Shown piece after piece: positions 8,113-15,900 of a DNA stretch of 64,000 nt. The notes below the pieces were generated by a model, which did not search any database, was not told where the DNA came from, and saw nothing but the letters and a program-made list of their open reading frames with translations. How positions within the stretch are numbered: position 1 is the stretch's first letter; each line of letters begins with the position of its first letter. The translations under genes and the position numbers were made by a program. Source of the stretch: Nesterenkonia halophila (lineage in GTDB: Bacteria; Actinomycetota; Actinomycetes; Actinomycetales; Micrococcaceae); the NCBI RefSeq assembly GCF_009467795.1, contig NZ_WIAX01000001.1:153770-217769 (forward strand). Direction: 5' to 3'.

Positions 8113-8131
8113 CCGTCACATGCAGCTCGCC

Positions 8132-8137
8132 TATCGT
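8132..8137 (+). promoter_or_regulatory. -10 element TATCGT, leaderless start
   Basis: TATCGT ends 7 nt before the ATG at 8145. The -35 region is occupied by the palindrome at 8092-8112. Confidence 0.55.
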
Positions 8138-8144
8138 GGGCGGC

Positions 8145-9110
8145 ATGGACGATCGAGCGCAGGTGCGCGAATTCCTCATGTCGCGGCGAGCCCGGGTCAC
8201 TCCGGACCAGGTGGGGCTGCCGCCGGGCACGAATCGTCGCGTCGACGGACTGCGGCGCAGCGAGGTCGCGACGCTGGCCGGAGTCAGCGTGGAGTACTAC
8301 ACGCGGCTGGAGCGCGGCGCGATCGACGGAGCCTCTCCGGAGGTGCTGGACAGCATCGCTCGAGCCCTGCTGCTCGGAGACGCGGAACGCGCCCACCTGT
8401 TCGACCTCGCCCAGGCCGCCAGTCCCGTCGCCCGTCCGCCGCGTCGGCGCAGCGCCCGCCGCTGGACTCCGCACCGGGGCCTGCAATGGGCCCTGGACGC
8501 GGTCACGGCGGGACCGGCCTTCGTCCGCAACGGACGGATGGACCTGTTGGCGGCGAATCCGCTCGCCCAGGCCTTCTACCAACAGGTCTACGACATGCCG
8601 GGACGCCCGCCGAACATCGCGCGCTACATCTTCCTGGACCAGCGGGCCCTCGACTTCCATCCCGAGTGGGACGCCGTCGCCGACGTCACCGTGGCCATCC
8701 TGCGCACCGAGGCCGGACGGGACCCGCGCAACAAGGAGCTGCATGATCTGATCGGGGAGCTGTCCACGCGCAGCGAGGAGTTCCGCCGGCGCTGGGGCGC
8801 GCATGACGTCCGCCATCACGGCAGCGGGGCCAAACGATTCCGCCACCCGGTCGTCGGCGAGATGACGCTGGCCTACGAAGGACTCGAGATGGCCGCGGAG
8901 CCGGGGCTGACCCTGACCATCTACGCGGCCGAGCCCGCCACGCCCTCCGCGGAGCGCATGCAGCTGCTCGCCTCCTGGGCGGCCAGCGAGCAGGGTGACG
9001 ACGAACAGGCCGGGCAGTCCGCCGCTCCGGAATCGGGCGGGACGCCGCGGCGGGACCAGCGAGGCGGCGACCGCGGCGACGACGCCCCGACGCCGCGGTC
9101 ACGTCCCTGA
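8145..9110 (+). CDS. MmyB-like XRE-family transcriptional regulator
   Basis: 321 residues from ATG 8145, chosen for its leaderless promoter. The N-terminal helix-turn-helix (about 30-65, GLRRSEVATLAGVSVEYYTR, then LERG) is the XRE domain typical of the MmyB group. The C-terminal part (about 105-270, NGRMDLLAANPLAQAFY, then FLDQRALDFHPEWDAVADV) is the MmyB-like ligand-binding PAS-type domain, thought to sense fatty acids or other hydrophobic ligands. Such regulators usually sit next to the oxidoreductase genes they control. Here the neighbours are a convergent MFS gene (12-bp tail overlap) and, beyond it, an SDR/alcohol dehydrogenase cluster whose promoter region carries the same AGGGACTCC palindrome as this gene. 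The last 50 residues are low-complexity. Confidence 0.88.
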   Translation: MDDRAQVREFLMSRRARVTPDQVGLPPGTNRRVDGLRRSEVATLAGVSVEYYTRLERGAIDGASPEVLDSIARALLLGDAERAHLFDLAQAASPVARPPRRRSARRWTPHRGLQWALDAVTAGPAFVRNGRMDLLAANPLAQAFYQQVYDMPGRPPNIARYIFLDQRALDFHPEWDAVADVTVAILRTEAGRDPRNKELHDLIGELSTRSEEFRRRWGAHDVRHHGSGAKRFRHPVVGEMTLAYEGLEMAAEPGLTLTIYAAEPATPSAERMQLLASWAASEQGDDEQAGQSAAPESGGTPRRDQRGGDRGDDAPTPRSRP

Positions 9111-10370
9111 GGCGGCGCTCCGGCGGTCGGCTCCGCGGTCGGCTCGGTCGCGGACCAGCAGCAGCCCCAGCGGCAGGAAGTACAGGGCGGCGATGCCGGC
9201 GCCGACGACCACCGGGCCGACCGATCCGAGAGAAGACTCCAGGGAGAAGCCGGCGATCCACGAGCCGAGAGCAGTGCCCACGTTGAACGCCGAAGTCGCC
9301 ATCGCCGAGGCCAGCGTCGGGGCCCGGTCGGCGTAGTGGACCGCCTTGCTGATCAGGATCGGGTTCGTCGACATCCCGAACAGCCCCAGCAGCGCGACCA
9401 GCAGCACGGTGACCGCCGGCAGGCTGGCGAAGGCCGCGAGCGCGAGGAGCACCAGCAGCGTCATCGTCGCGGCGGTGAACAGCACCGGCCAGGGGCGCCG
9501 GGCTCCGAGGCGGCCGCCCGCCCAGGAGCCGACCAGCGCGCCGGCCCCATAGGCCACCAGGACCAGGGGCACGACCGAGGACGGCAGCCCTGCCGCGTCG
9601 GTGAGCAGCGGAGCGATGAAGCTGTAGGCCGCCAGCGAGGAGCCGCAGACGACTGCCGCACCGGCGAGCACCAGCCAGACGCGCACGTCGCGCAGGCTCA
9701 CCAGCTCGGCCCGCACCGAGGGTCTCGTCGACGAGGCCTCGGCGGCGACGTGGCGTCGGATGAGCACTGCGGCCAGCACTGCGACGACGGCGAGTCCCCA
9801 GAAGGGCCCGCGCCACCCGATCACCTGACCGGCGAAGGCCCCGAGCGGGACGCCGAGGACGTTGGCGAGCATGCCGCCGCCCAGGATGATCCCCAGTGCG
9901 CGGGAGGACCGCGCCGGCCCGGCGGCGCGGGCGCCGACGACGGCGGCCACCGCCCAGAAGGCTCCGGTGGCCAGGGCGGTGACGAACCGGGCGCCGAGCA
10001 GCAGCGGGAGGCTCGGGCCGACGGCGACGACGAGATGCCCGAGGGCGAAGACCAGCAGCGCCAAGGTGAGCGTGTGCCGCCGCTGCAGCCGGAGGGTCAG
10101 GACCGCCATCAGCGGGGTGCCGACGATCATCCCGAGGGCGAAGACGGTGATCATCAGACCCGCGTCGGCCACCGGGACGCCGAGGTCCCGGGCGATCTCC
10201 GGCAGCAGCCCGGCGACGAGGAACTCGGTGGTGCCCATCAGGAAGACTCCGGCGGCGAGCAGGTACGTCACCCGCGGCAGCCGCGACGGCGCGGCCTCGG
10301 TCTCCTCGGCGCCGGTCTCGGCAGTCTCCGGTGCGGTCTCGCGGAGGTTCTCGCGTGCGGTCCTCGACAT
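9099..10370 (-). CDS. MFS drug/solute exporter (DHA1 type, 12 TM)
   Basis: 423 residues. After a 30-residue acidic N-terminal stretch come 12 hydrophobic helices in two groups of six, starting at VTYLLAAGVFLMGTTEFLVA. The GTTEF and LLPEIARDLGVP patterns and RLQRRHTLTLAL after helix 3 are typical of the DHA1 family of drug, chloramphenicol and arabinose-type proton-coupled exporters. Substrate unknown. It is transcribed divergently from the SDR gene. The 262-bp shared region holds the AGGGACTCC palindrome; on this strand only a poor -10 (TCGCAT, 10474-10469) is correctly spaced from it, so activation may be needed. Its 3' end overlaps that of the XRE gene by 12 bp. Confidence 0.88.
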   Translation of the reverse strand: MSRTARENLRETAPETAETGAEETEAAPSRLPRVTYLLAAGVFLMGTTEFLVAGLLPEIARDLGVPVADAGLMITVFALGMIVGTPLMAVLTLRLQRRHTLTLALLVFALGHLVVAVGPSLPLLLGARFVTALATGAFWAVAAVVGARAAGPARSSRALGIILGGGMLANVLGVPLGAFAGQVIGWRGPFWGLAVVAVLAAVLIRRHVAAEASSTRPSVRAELVSLRDVRVWLVLAGAAVVCGSSLAAYSFIAPLLTDAAGLPSSVVPLVLVAYGAGALVGSWAGGRLGARRPWPVLFTAATMTLLVLLALAAFASLPAVTVLLVALLGLFGMSTNPILISKAVHYADRAPTLASAMATSAFNVGTALGSWIAGFSLESSLGSVGPVVVGAGIAALYFLPLGLLLVRDRADRGADRRSAASGT

Positions 10371-10494
10371 GGACGACGATTCTCCTCGCTGGGGTCGGGA
10401 GGGGACAGGGCGGCGCGACGGGGCCGGAGCCGGCGAGATCTGCCGGCACGGCCGCCGCCGCAGGATTCATGCGACCACGGCGTCGGGCCGACGG

Positions 10495-10530
10495 GGAGTC
10501 CCTGCCCGTGGGGGTACCGACAGGGACTCC
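10495..10530. promoter_or_regulatory. Perfect operator palindrome between exporter and SDR genes
   Basis: GGAGTCCCTG (10495-10504), 16-bp spacer, CAGGGACTCC (10521-10530): a perfect 10-bp inverted repeat in the divergent promoter region. The right half ends 20 nt before the SDR -10 TACGGT, the same geometry as at the XRE promoter. Probably bound by the XRE/MmyB protein. Confidence 0.6.
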
Positions 10531-10550
10531 TCCGGCGGGAGCGGTCGCTC

Positions 10551-10556
10551 TACGGT
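10551..10556 (+). promoter_or_regulatory. -10 element TACGGT of the SDR operon
   Basis: TANNNT hexamer with the -35 region next to the right half of the palindrome. Transcript start near 10563, followed by a leader of about 70 nt that carries the ribosome site. Confidence 0.45.
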
Positions 10557-10632
10557 GGATCATGCCGGCGGGGCGGACGTCCTCGGACGCGCTCGCCGCA
10601 GCACCTGCCGATCACTGGTGGAAGGAGCCAGG

Positions 10633-11292
10633 ATGACCACGATCGCCATCGTCGGAGCCGGACCGGGCCTGGGCGCCGCCGTCGCCCGCCGCTTCGGCGC
10701 AGAGGGCTTCGCCGTCGCCCTCGTCTCCCGCACGCAGGAGAACGTCGACCGGCTCGCCCGCGACCTCCAGGACGCGGGGATCCGGGCTCGCGGCTACACG
10801 GCCGACGTCCGCGACCGCGACGCCCTCGCGGGGGCGCTCGAGGCGGCTGAGGCCGACCTCGGACCGGTGGAGGTCTTGCAGTACAGCCCGATCCCGCGCC
10901 GCGAGTTCCTCAAGCCCGTCCTCGAGACGTCTCCCGGAGATCTGGCCGAGGCCGCCGAGTTCTCCATCCTCGGCCTCGTCGTCGTCGTGCAGCAGGTCCT
11001 GCCTTCGATGACCGGGCGGGGCCGGGGCACCATCCTGCTGGTCAACGGCGGCAGCGCCGCGACGCCCAACCCTGCGGTGGCCGGCACCTCCGTCGCCTTC
11101 GCCGGTGAGAGCGCCTACGGCGAGATGCTGCACACCACCCTCGCGGTCGACGGCGTCCACGTCGCCCAGCTCGTGGTCCCCGGTGCCATCGGCGGCGGCG
11201 ACCCGCAGTTCGCGCCCGAGGCGCTCGCCGCCCGGATCTGGCGCATGCATGTCGAGCCCGGCGGATTCCGCCGCGTGGTCGGAGATGACTGA
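10633..11292 (+). CDS. Atypical short-chain dehydrogenase/reductase
   Basis: 219 residues; ATG 10633 is preceded by GAAGGAG. The N-terminal Rossmann fold has the nucleotide loop GAGPGLG (residues 8-14) and a basic patch VSRTQENVDRLA that suggests NADP(H). The strand ending LLVNGGSAATPNP carries the region of the catalytic serine, but the expected YxxxK motif reads SAYGEML, so the catalytic lysine is absent. The helix that would carry NNAG-like residues reads LQYSPIPRR. It is shorter than standard SDRs (about 250). It may be a divergent enzyme or a non-catalytic paralogue. First gene of the operon with the broken SDR-cupin and the zinc dehydrogenase. Confidence 0.8.
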   Translation: MTTIAIVGAGPGLGAAVARRFGAEGFAVALVSRTQENVDRLARDLQDAGIRARGYTADVRDRDALAGALEAAEADLGPVEVLQYSPIPRREFLKPVLETSPGDLAEAAEFSILGLVVVVQQVLPSMTGRGRGTILLVNGGSAATPNPAVAGTSVAFAGESAYGEMLHTTLAVDGVHVAQLVVPGAIGGGDPQFAPEALAARIWRMHVEPGGFRRVVGDD

Positions 11293-11364
11293 CCCGGTCA
11301 GACAGGCCGGGGCGGGCCGCCATGAGCGGAACGCCGGACGCAAGACCACAGCATGAGGAGAGAG

Positions 11365-11831
11365 ATGACCCATCCCCTCTACGACTTCACCGGCAGGACC
11401 GCCCTCGTCACCGGCGGCGGTGCCGGCATGGGCGAGGCCGCCGTCCGCACCTTCGCCGAGGCAGGCGCGAACGTCGCGATCCTCGACCGCGACGCCGTCG
11501 CCGCCGCGCCGGCCCCTTCGCGCGTACAGGCCAGTCTCGTCCACTTCATGCCCGGCTCGCGCACCCATTGGCACAGCCACCCGCTGAGCCAGACGGTCTT
11601 CGTCACCGAGGGCGTCGGCCTCTGCCAGCGCCGCGGCGGACCCGTCGAGGTCATCCGCCCCGGGGCCGCGTCCTCTTCGAAGCCTATGAGGAGCACTGGC
11701 ACGGCGCGGCCCCCGACCGGCTGATGGTCCATCTGGCCATCAACGAGGGCGACGCGGACCACGCCGTCGTCCACTGGGGCGAGGCGGTCACCGACGAGGA
11801 GCACCGGGCCGCCCCGCGCGACGCCGGCTGA
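11365..11831 (+). pseudogene. SDR-cupin chimera with frameshift
   Basis: Starts at ATG 11365 behind GAGGAGAG. The first 45 codons are the start of a second SDR (GRTALVTGGGAGMGEAAVRT up to ILDRDAVAAA). Without a stop the sequence then continues as a cupin (RVQASLVHFMPGSRTHWHSH, then TVFVTEGVGLCQRRGG), whose metal-site histidines are visible in THWHSH. At about 11665-11675, in a CCCCGGGG run, one base is lost and the rest of the cupin (VLFEAYEEHWHGAAPDRLMV, then HLAINEG) is in another frame, ending at 11831. Two events are needed: a deletion that removed most of the SDR and the start of the cupin, and a single-base deletion. The parental operon probably had SDR, cupin and alcohol dehydrogenase genes. 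Confidence 0.75.
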
Positions 11832-11928
11832 GCCTCGCCGCGCGAGAGGGCCCCGCCCTCGACAGTACTGCCATCACCGTCATCACCGGCCGCCCCCGGC
11901 CGGGAACCCACTGAGAGGAGCTGCGCCC

Positions 11929-12951
11929 ATGCGCGGAGTCATCATGCACAGCCCCGGGGACGTGCGCGTCGAGGAGCGCGAGGACCCCCGGATCATCGAG
12001 CCCACCGACGCGATCGTCACCCTGCGCGCGACCTGCATCTGCGGCTCCGACCTCTGGCCCTATCGCGGCGTCGAAGAGGCCGACCACCTGCCGATGGGCC
12101 ACGAGTACGTCGGCGTCGTCGAGGAGGTCGGCTCCGCGGTGACCACTGTGGCGCCGGGAGACTTCGTCGTCGGATCCTTCATCATCTCCGACAACACCTG
12201 CGAGATCTGCCGCGACGGCTTCCCCTCGAAGTGCGTCCACGCCCAGATGGTCGCCGGAACCATCGGCACGCAGGCGGAGAAGGCCCGGATCCCGCATGCC
12301 GACGGCACGCTGGTCGCCACGCCGGGCGAGCCGGATCCCGAGCTGATCCCGGCGCTGCTCGCCGCCTCCGACGTGCTGGGCACCGGCTGGTTCGCCGCGG
12401 AGGCGGCCCAGGCCGGGCCGGGGCGGACCGTCGCGGTCGTCGGCGACGGCGCCGTGGGCCTCATGGCGATCCTCGCGGCGCGCGAGCTCGGCGCCGAGCG
12501 CATCATCGCGATGTCGCGGCATCCCGAGCGGCAGAAGCTCGCCCGCCACTACGGCGCCACCGACATCGTCGAGGAGCGCGGCGACGCCGGCGTGGAACGG
12601 ATCCGCGAGCTCACCGACGGACTCGGAGCCCACGGCGTCGTCGAGGCGGTCGGCACCCAGGAGTCGTTCATGCAGGCCGTCGGCGTCACGCGCGGCGGCG
12701 GGCACCTCGGGTATGTGGGGGTGAACTTCGACGTCCACATCCCGGGCATCCAGCTGTTCTTCGCCGGGATCCATACGCTCGGCGGCCCGGCCCCGGTGCG
12801 CCGATTCCTGCCGGACCTCATCGATCGGATCTGGCGCGGCGAGATCGACCCGGGGAAGGTCTTCGACCTGACCCTGCCCCTGGAGGAGGCCCCCGACGGC
12901 TACCGGGCCATGGACGAGCGGCGGGCCACCAAGGTGCTGCTGACGCTGTGA
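11929..12951 (+). CDS. Zinc-dependent alcohol dehydrogenase (MDR family)
   Basis: 340 residues; ATG 11929 with GAGAGGAG upstream. The N-terminal GroES-like domain has the catalytic zinc ligands Cys38 (CICGSD) and His58-Glu59 (MGHEYVG). The structural zinc lobe has Cys91, Cys94 and Cys102, but the first of the usual four cysteines is replaced (Asp88), so this site may be weakened. The Rossmann part has VVGDGAVGLMAI and then AMSRHPERQKLARHYGA, where Ser-Arg after the second strand favours NADP(H). It oxidises alcohols or reduces aldehydes; the substrate is not known. It is the last gene of the accessory oxidoreductase operon and is followed by a strong hairpin. Confidence 0.88.
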   Translation: MRGVIMHSPGDVRVEEREDPRIIEPTDAIVTLRATCICGSDLWPYRGVEEADHLPMGHEYVGVVEEVGSAVTTVAPGDFVVGSFIISDNTCEICRDGFPSKCVHAQMVAGTIGTQAEKARIPHADGTLVATPGEPDPELIPALLAASDVLGTGWFAAEAAQAGPGRTVAVVGDGAVGLMAILAARELGAERIIAMSRHPERQKLARHYGATDIVEERGDAGVERIRELTDGLGAHGVVEAVGTQESFMQAVGVTRGGGHLGYVGVNFDVHIPGIQLFFAGIHTLGGPAPVRRFLPDLIDRIWRGEIDPGKVFDLTLPLEEAPDGYRAMDERRATKVLLTL

Positions 12952-12965
12952 AGCCGCCGGGGACG

Positions 12966-13010
12966 GAGCCGGTCGTCCGTCCGCCGACATGCGCCGCGGA
13001 CGACCGGCTC
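12966..13010 (+). terminator. Hairpin terminator after the alcohol dehydrogenase
   Basis: Perfect 14-bp stem GAGCCGGTCGTCCG / CGGACGACCGGCTC (12966-12979 and 12997-13010), 17-nt loop. It ends the accessory operon before the rraA promoter. Confidence 0.7.
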
Positions 13011-13017
13011 GGCGGGA

Positions 13018-13023
13018 TAGTCT
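13018..13023 (+). promoter_or_regulatory. -10 element TAGTCT for rraA
   Basis: TANNNT hexamer 8 bp after the terminator stem and 69 nt before the rraA start. Confidence 0.4.
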
Positions 13024-13092
13024 GCCGATCAGGAGTCCGCCCTGCGTCGAGATGGCGGGCCCTCGTCCGCTGACCGACCCTGAGGAGGGACG

Positions 13093-13557
13093 ATGACGTC
13101 CACTGCTGATCTCTACGACGAGCACGGAGAGGACCTGCAGTCGCTGGCGCTGCCGCTGCGCGACTACGGCGGCGCGGCGGCCTTCGCCGGGCCGATCCGC
13201 ACGGTGAAGTGCTACGAGGACAACGCCCTGCTCAAACAGATCCTCTCCGAACCGGGCGAGGGCGCGGTCCTCGTCGTCGACGCCGCCGGCTCTCTCGACC
13301 GCGCGGTGCTGGGCGACATGATCGCGGGGATGGCCGCCGAGAACGGCTGGTCCGGCGTGGTCGTCCACGGCGCGGTCCGCGACGTCGCCGTGCTGCGGAC
13401 TGTGGATCTCGGGATCAAGGCCCTGGGGTCGAATCCGCGCAAGTCCACCAAGACCGCCCAGGGCGTCGTCGACGACGTCGTCGACTTCGGGGGCGTGACC
13501 TTCCGACCCGGACGACGGCTCGTCGCCGACGAGGACGGCGTCCTCGTCGAACGCTGA
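13093..13557 (+). CDS. rraA: RraA family protein
   Basis: 154 residues, ATG 13093 with GAGGAGG upstream. The sequence follows the RraA/HMG-aldolase fold: ADLYDEHGEDLQSLALPLRD, then GPIRTVKCYEDNALLKQIL, GAVLVVDAAGSLDRAVLGDM, then GWSGVVVHGAVRDVAVLR. The GDM loop and the Arg-Asp of GAVRDV are the divalent-metal and oxaloacetate-site residues in aldolase members. In E. coli RraA inhibits RNase E; in actinobacteria the related proteins more often have 4-hydroxy-4-methyl-2-oxoglutarate aldolase or oxaloacetate decarboxylase activity. Both roles are possible. Single-gene unit with its own promoter. Confidence 0.88.
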   Translation: MTSTADLYDEHGEDLQSLALPLRDYGGAAAFAGPIRTVKCYEDNALLKQILSEPGEGAVLVVDAAGSLDRAVLGDMIAGMAAENGWSGVVVHGAVRDVAVLRTVDLGIKALGSNPRKSTKTAQGVVDDVVDFGGVTFRPGRRLVADEDGVLVER

Positions 13558-13649
13558 GCCGGCCGCCGGCGTTCACACCGCCGTGACCTCTCAGGTCTAG
13601 GCTGGAGGGCAGCACCGTCCCCGGCATCCGGCGAGAGAGGACCCACCCG

Positions 13650-14414
13650 ATGAGCCGAGCAGCGCTGGCCGCGATCTCCCACGGCACCTCGGACCCGGCC
13701 GGCCAGGCCGTCGTCGCCCGCCTGGCCGCCGACGTCGCCGCCGAGGCCGCCCGCCGCGGCCACTCCGAGTTGGTCCGCCTCGGCCACGTCGACGTGCAGG
13801 ATCCCGACGTCGCCGCCACGCTCGCCGCGCTGCCCGAGGGGACCCCCGCCGTCGTCGTGCCGGTGCTGCTCTCCGCCGGCTACCACGTCAACGTCGACCT
13901 CGCCCGGGAGACCGCCGACGTCGGCCGCGAGGTCACGATCAGCGGCGCCCTGGGGCCCGACGACCGGCTCGTCGAGCTGCTGGTCGAGCGGCTGGAGGCC
14001 GTCGGCGCCGATCCGCGGGCCGACACGATCCTCCTCGGCGCCGCCGGCTCCTCCGACCCCGCCGCCGTCGACGACTGCCGCGACATGGGCCGCCGGCTCG
14101 CCGCGCGGCTGGACGCCGACGTCGAGGTCGCCTTCCTCTCGGCCGCCGAGCCGCGGGTGCGCGACGCCGTCGCCGCCGCCCGCCGGGAGCGGCCGCAGCG
14201 CCGCGTCGTCGTCGCCAGCTACCTGCTCGCGCCGGGCTACTTCCAGGACCTGCTCGTCTCCGCCGGCGCCGATGTCACCGCCGCGCCGCTGCTTCCCGCG
14301 CCCGAAGGCCGGGGCGGAGCTCCGGACTCGCCGCGGCAGCTGATCGAGGTCATGCTCGACCGGTTCGCCGCGGGCGAGCGGGCGCTCACCGCCCGCGCCG
14401 CCGACGGCGTCTGA
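13650..14414 (+). CDS. Sirohydrochlorin chelatase (CbiX/SirB family)
   Basis: 254 residues. Two CbiX-type half domains: SHGTSDPAG with His11 and a second metal-site histidine in VPVLLSAGYHVNVDLA in the first half, and LGAAGSSDPAAVDDC with VASYLLAPGYFQDL in the second. In the second half the histidines are replaced, as in long-form SirB where only one half is active. It inserts Fe2+ (siroheme) or Co2+ into sirohydrochlorin. No other siroheme or sulfite-reduction gene is nearby. A TAGGCT hexamer at 13598-13603 may be its promoter. Confidence 0.85.
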   Translation: MSRAALAAISHGTSDPAGQAVVARLAADVAAEAARRGHSELVRLGHVDVQDPDVAATLAALPEGTPAVVVPVLLSAGYHVNVDLARETADVGREVTISGALGPDDRLVELLVERLEAVGADPRADTILLGAAGSSDPAAVDDCRDMGRRLAARLDADVEVAFLSAAEPRVRDAVAAARRERPQRRVVVASYLLAPGYFQDLLVSAGADVTAAPLLPAPEGRGGAPDSPRQLIEVMLDRFAAGERALTARAADGV

Positions 14415-14518
14415 GCGGCGTCCGAGCGGCACGCGCGCGGCGGCCTGCGGTACCGTGGACTCCGGTCGCGCCGCCGCCGGCGCCCGGCCGTCCGCACCGA
14501 CGACATCCAGGAGCGTCC

Positions 14519-14812
14519 ATGAGCAGCCCCTCGCGCCCGCCGGGCTCCGCCCCGGACCCCTGGGCCGGCGGGTCCACCGCCTACCGGGCGACGCTGGTGG
14601 CCGGGATGCTGCTGCTCGCCGCCGGCGTGGTCGCCGCGATCCTGACGGCCTCCGGCGCGGCGGACGCCGTCGCCCCGGCAGCGGTGCTGCTGGGGCTGGG
14701 CATCCTGCTGCACCTGATCAGCATCGGCGTGCGGATGCGCGACGTCCGCGTCGCGCTCGCCGCCGAGCGCACCTCATCGTCGACGCAGAACGCGAAGGAC
14801 ACCGACACGTGA
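14519..14812 (+). CDS. Small two-helix membrane protein
   Basis: 97 residues. Two hydrophobic segments, ATLVAGMLLLAAGVVAAIL and AAVLLGLGILLHLISIGVRM, with a short Pro/Ser-rich N-terminus and a polar C-terminus. It resembles small uncharacterised membrane proteins found before the dehydratase pair in related genomes. Its stop overlaps the GTG start of the next gene in a GTGA, so the two are translationally coupled. A TACCGT hexamer at 14451-14456 is a possible -10. Function not known. Confidence 0.75.
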   Translation: MSSPSRPPGSAPDPWAGGSTAYRATLVAGMLLLAAGVVAAILTASGAADAVAPAAVLLGLGILLHLISIGVRMRDVRVALAAERTSSSTQNAKDTDT

Positions 14813-15270
14813 GCATCAATCCCGCCCTCGAGGGTCGCGAGTATCCGCCCGCCGAGCCCTTCCAGGTCAGCCGCGAGGCGGTCCGCGAGTTCGCGACCGC
14901 CGTGCAGGCCTCCCACCCCGCCCACCACGACGTCGACGCCGCCCGCGCGCTGGGCCGCGGCGACCTCGTCGCCCCGCCGACCTTCGCGGTGATCGTCGCC
15001 CAGCGCGCCGAGGCCGCCGTCGTCGCCGACGACGAGGTCGGCATCGATTTCTCCCGAGTCGTGCACGCCGACGAGCGCTTCACCCACCACAGCCCCATCC
15101 TGGCCGGCGACACGCTGCACGCGACCGTCCGGCTGGAGCGCATCCGCGTGATGGGCGCCGGTGCGATGGTCACCACTGTCGTCGAGGTCGCCGCCGAGGA
15201 CGGGACCGCGCGCAGCACGGTGACCTCCTCGCTGCTGGTCCGCGCCGACGACGCTGAGGAGGACGCATGA
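14809..15270 (+). CDS. MaoC-like dehydratase, FAS1-type N-terminal domain (HadA-like)
   Basis: 153 residues from GTG 14809, overlapping the previous gene by 4 bp. A hot-dog fold of the FAS1-like dehydratase type: EGREYPPAEPFQVSREAVRE, then FAQRAEAAV-like helix (VIVAQRAEAAVVADDEVG) and RVVHADERFTHHSPILAGDT. This is the UPF0336/HadA partner, which lacks the full catalytic hydratase motif and works with the following gene as an (R)-3-hydroxyacyl dehydratase heterodimer in mycobacterial relatives. Start and stop overlap both neighbours, so the three genes are one operon. Confidence 0.85.
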   Translation: MSINPALEGREYPPAEPFQVSREAVREFATAVQASHPAHHDVDAARALGRGDLVAPPTFAVIVAQRAEAAVVADDEVGIDFSRVVHADERFTHHSPILAGDTLHATVRLERIRVMGAGAMVTTVVEVAAEDGTARSTVTSSLLVRADDAEEDA

Positions 15271-15731
15271 GCACCCCGCAGACCCCCGCACAGACCCCCG
15301 ACATCGCCGCCGTGGAGAAGGGCCAGGAGATCGGCCGCCGCACGGTCGCGCTCTCCCGGACGGATCTGATCCGCTACGCCGCAGCCTCCGGCGACCATAA
15401 TCCGATCCACTGGAACGAGCGCTTCGCCCGCGAGGTCGGCCTCGACGGCGTCATCGCCCACGGCATGCTCACCATGGGTGCGGCGGTGGACCTGGTCACC
15501 GAGTGGGTCGGCGACCCCGGCCGGGTCGTCGACTATCAGGCCCGCTTCACCAAGCCGGTGCCGGTGCCCGACGTCGCCTCCGGCGCCCCGGACGCGCCGA
15601 CGGCGGAACTGCGCATCGTCGGCACCGTCGGGACGGTCGACGCCGAGGCGGCCACCGTCCGCGTGGACCTGGCCGTCACCCTCGACGAGGCCAAGGTCCT
15701 GGCGAAGTCCCAGGTCATCGTCCAGCTCTGA
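15267..15731 (+). CDS. MaoC-type (R)-specific dehydratase (HadB-like)
   Basis: 154 residues; ATG overlaps the previous stop (ATGA). It carries the complete hydratase-2 motif in RYAAASGDHNPIHWNERFA (catalytic Asp and His) and HGMLTMGAAVDLV. In actinobacteria without mycolic acids this pair, usually just upstream of murB, is assigned to fatty acyl dehydration. Here murB is indeed on the same strand, but three amino-acid transporter genes lie between them. Confidence 0.88.
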   Translation: MSTPQTPAQTPDIAAVEKGQEIGRRTVALSRTDLIRYAAASGDHNPIHWNERFAREVGLDGVIAHGMLTMGAAVDLVTEWVGDPGRVVDYQARFTKPVPVPDVASGAPDAPTAELRIVGTVGTVDAEAATVRVDLAVTLDEAKVLAKSQVIVQL

Positions 15732-15853
15732 GCCGTCGTCGGCCTCCGACGGTCGACCTGCAGACTGTCCGCGGGTGCGTTCCCGGGGCCGGATCCACGG
15801 TCGACGCCGCCGCGACACCCCGCTCGCCGGGCAGGGTGTGGCGGCCGCCGCCG

Positions 15854-15859
15854 TATAAT
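15854..15859 (+). promoter_or_regulatory. Consensus -10 TATAAT for the amino-acid ABC operon
   Basis: A perfect TATAAT 42 nt before the lipoprotein gene, rare in such GC-rich DNA. No clear -35 hexamer. Transcript start near 15866. Confidence 0.6.
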
Positions 15860-15900
15860 CGCCTGCACACGGATCACCGTCCATCGTCAGAGGAAGCATC

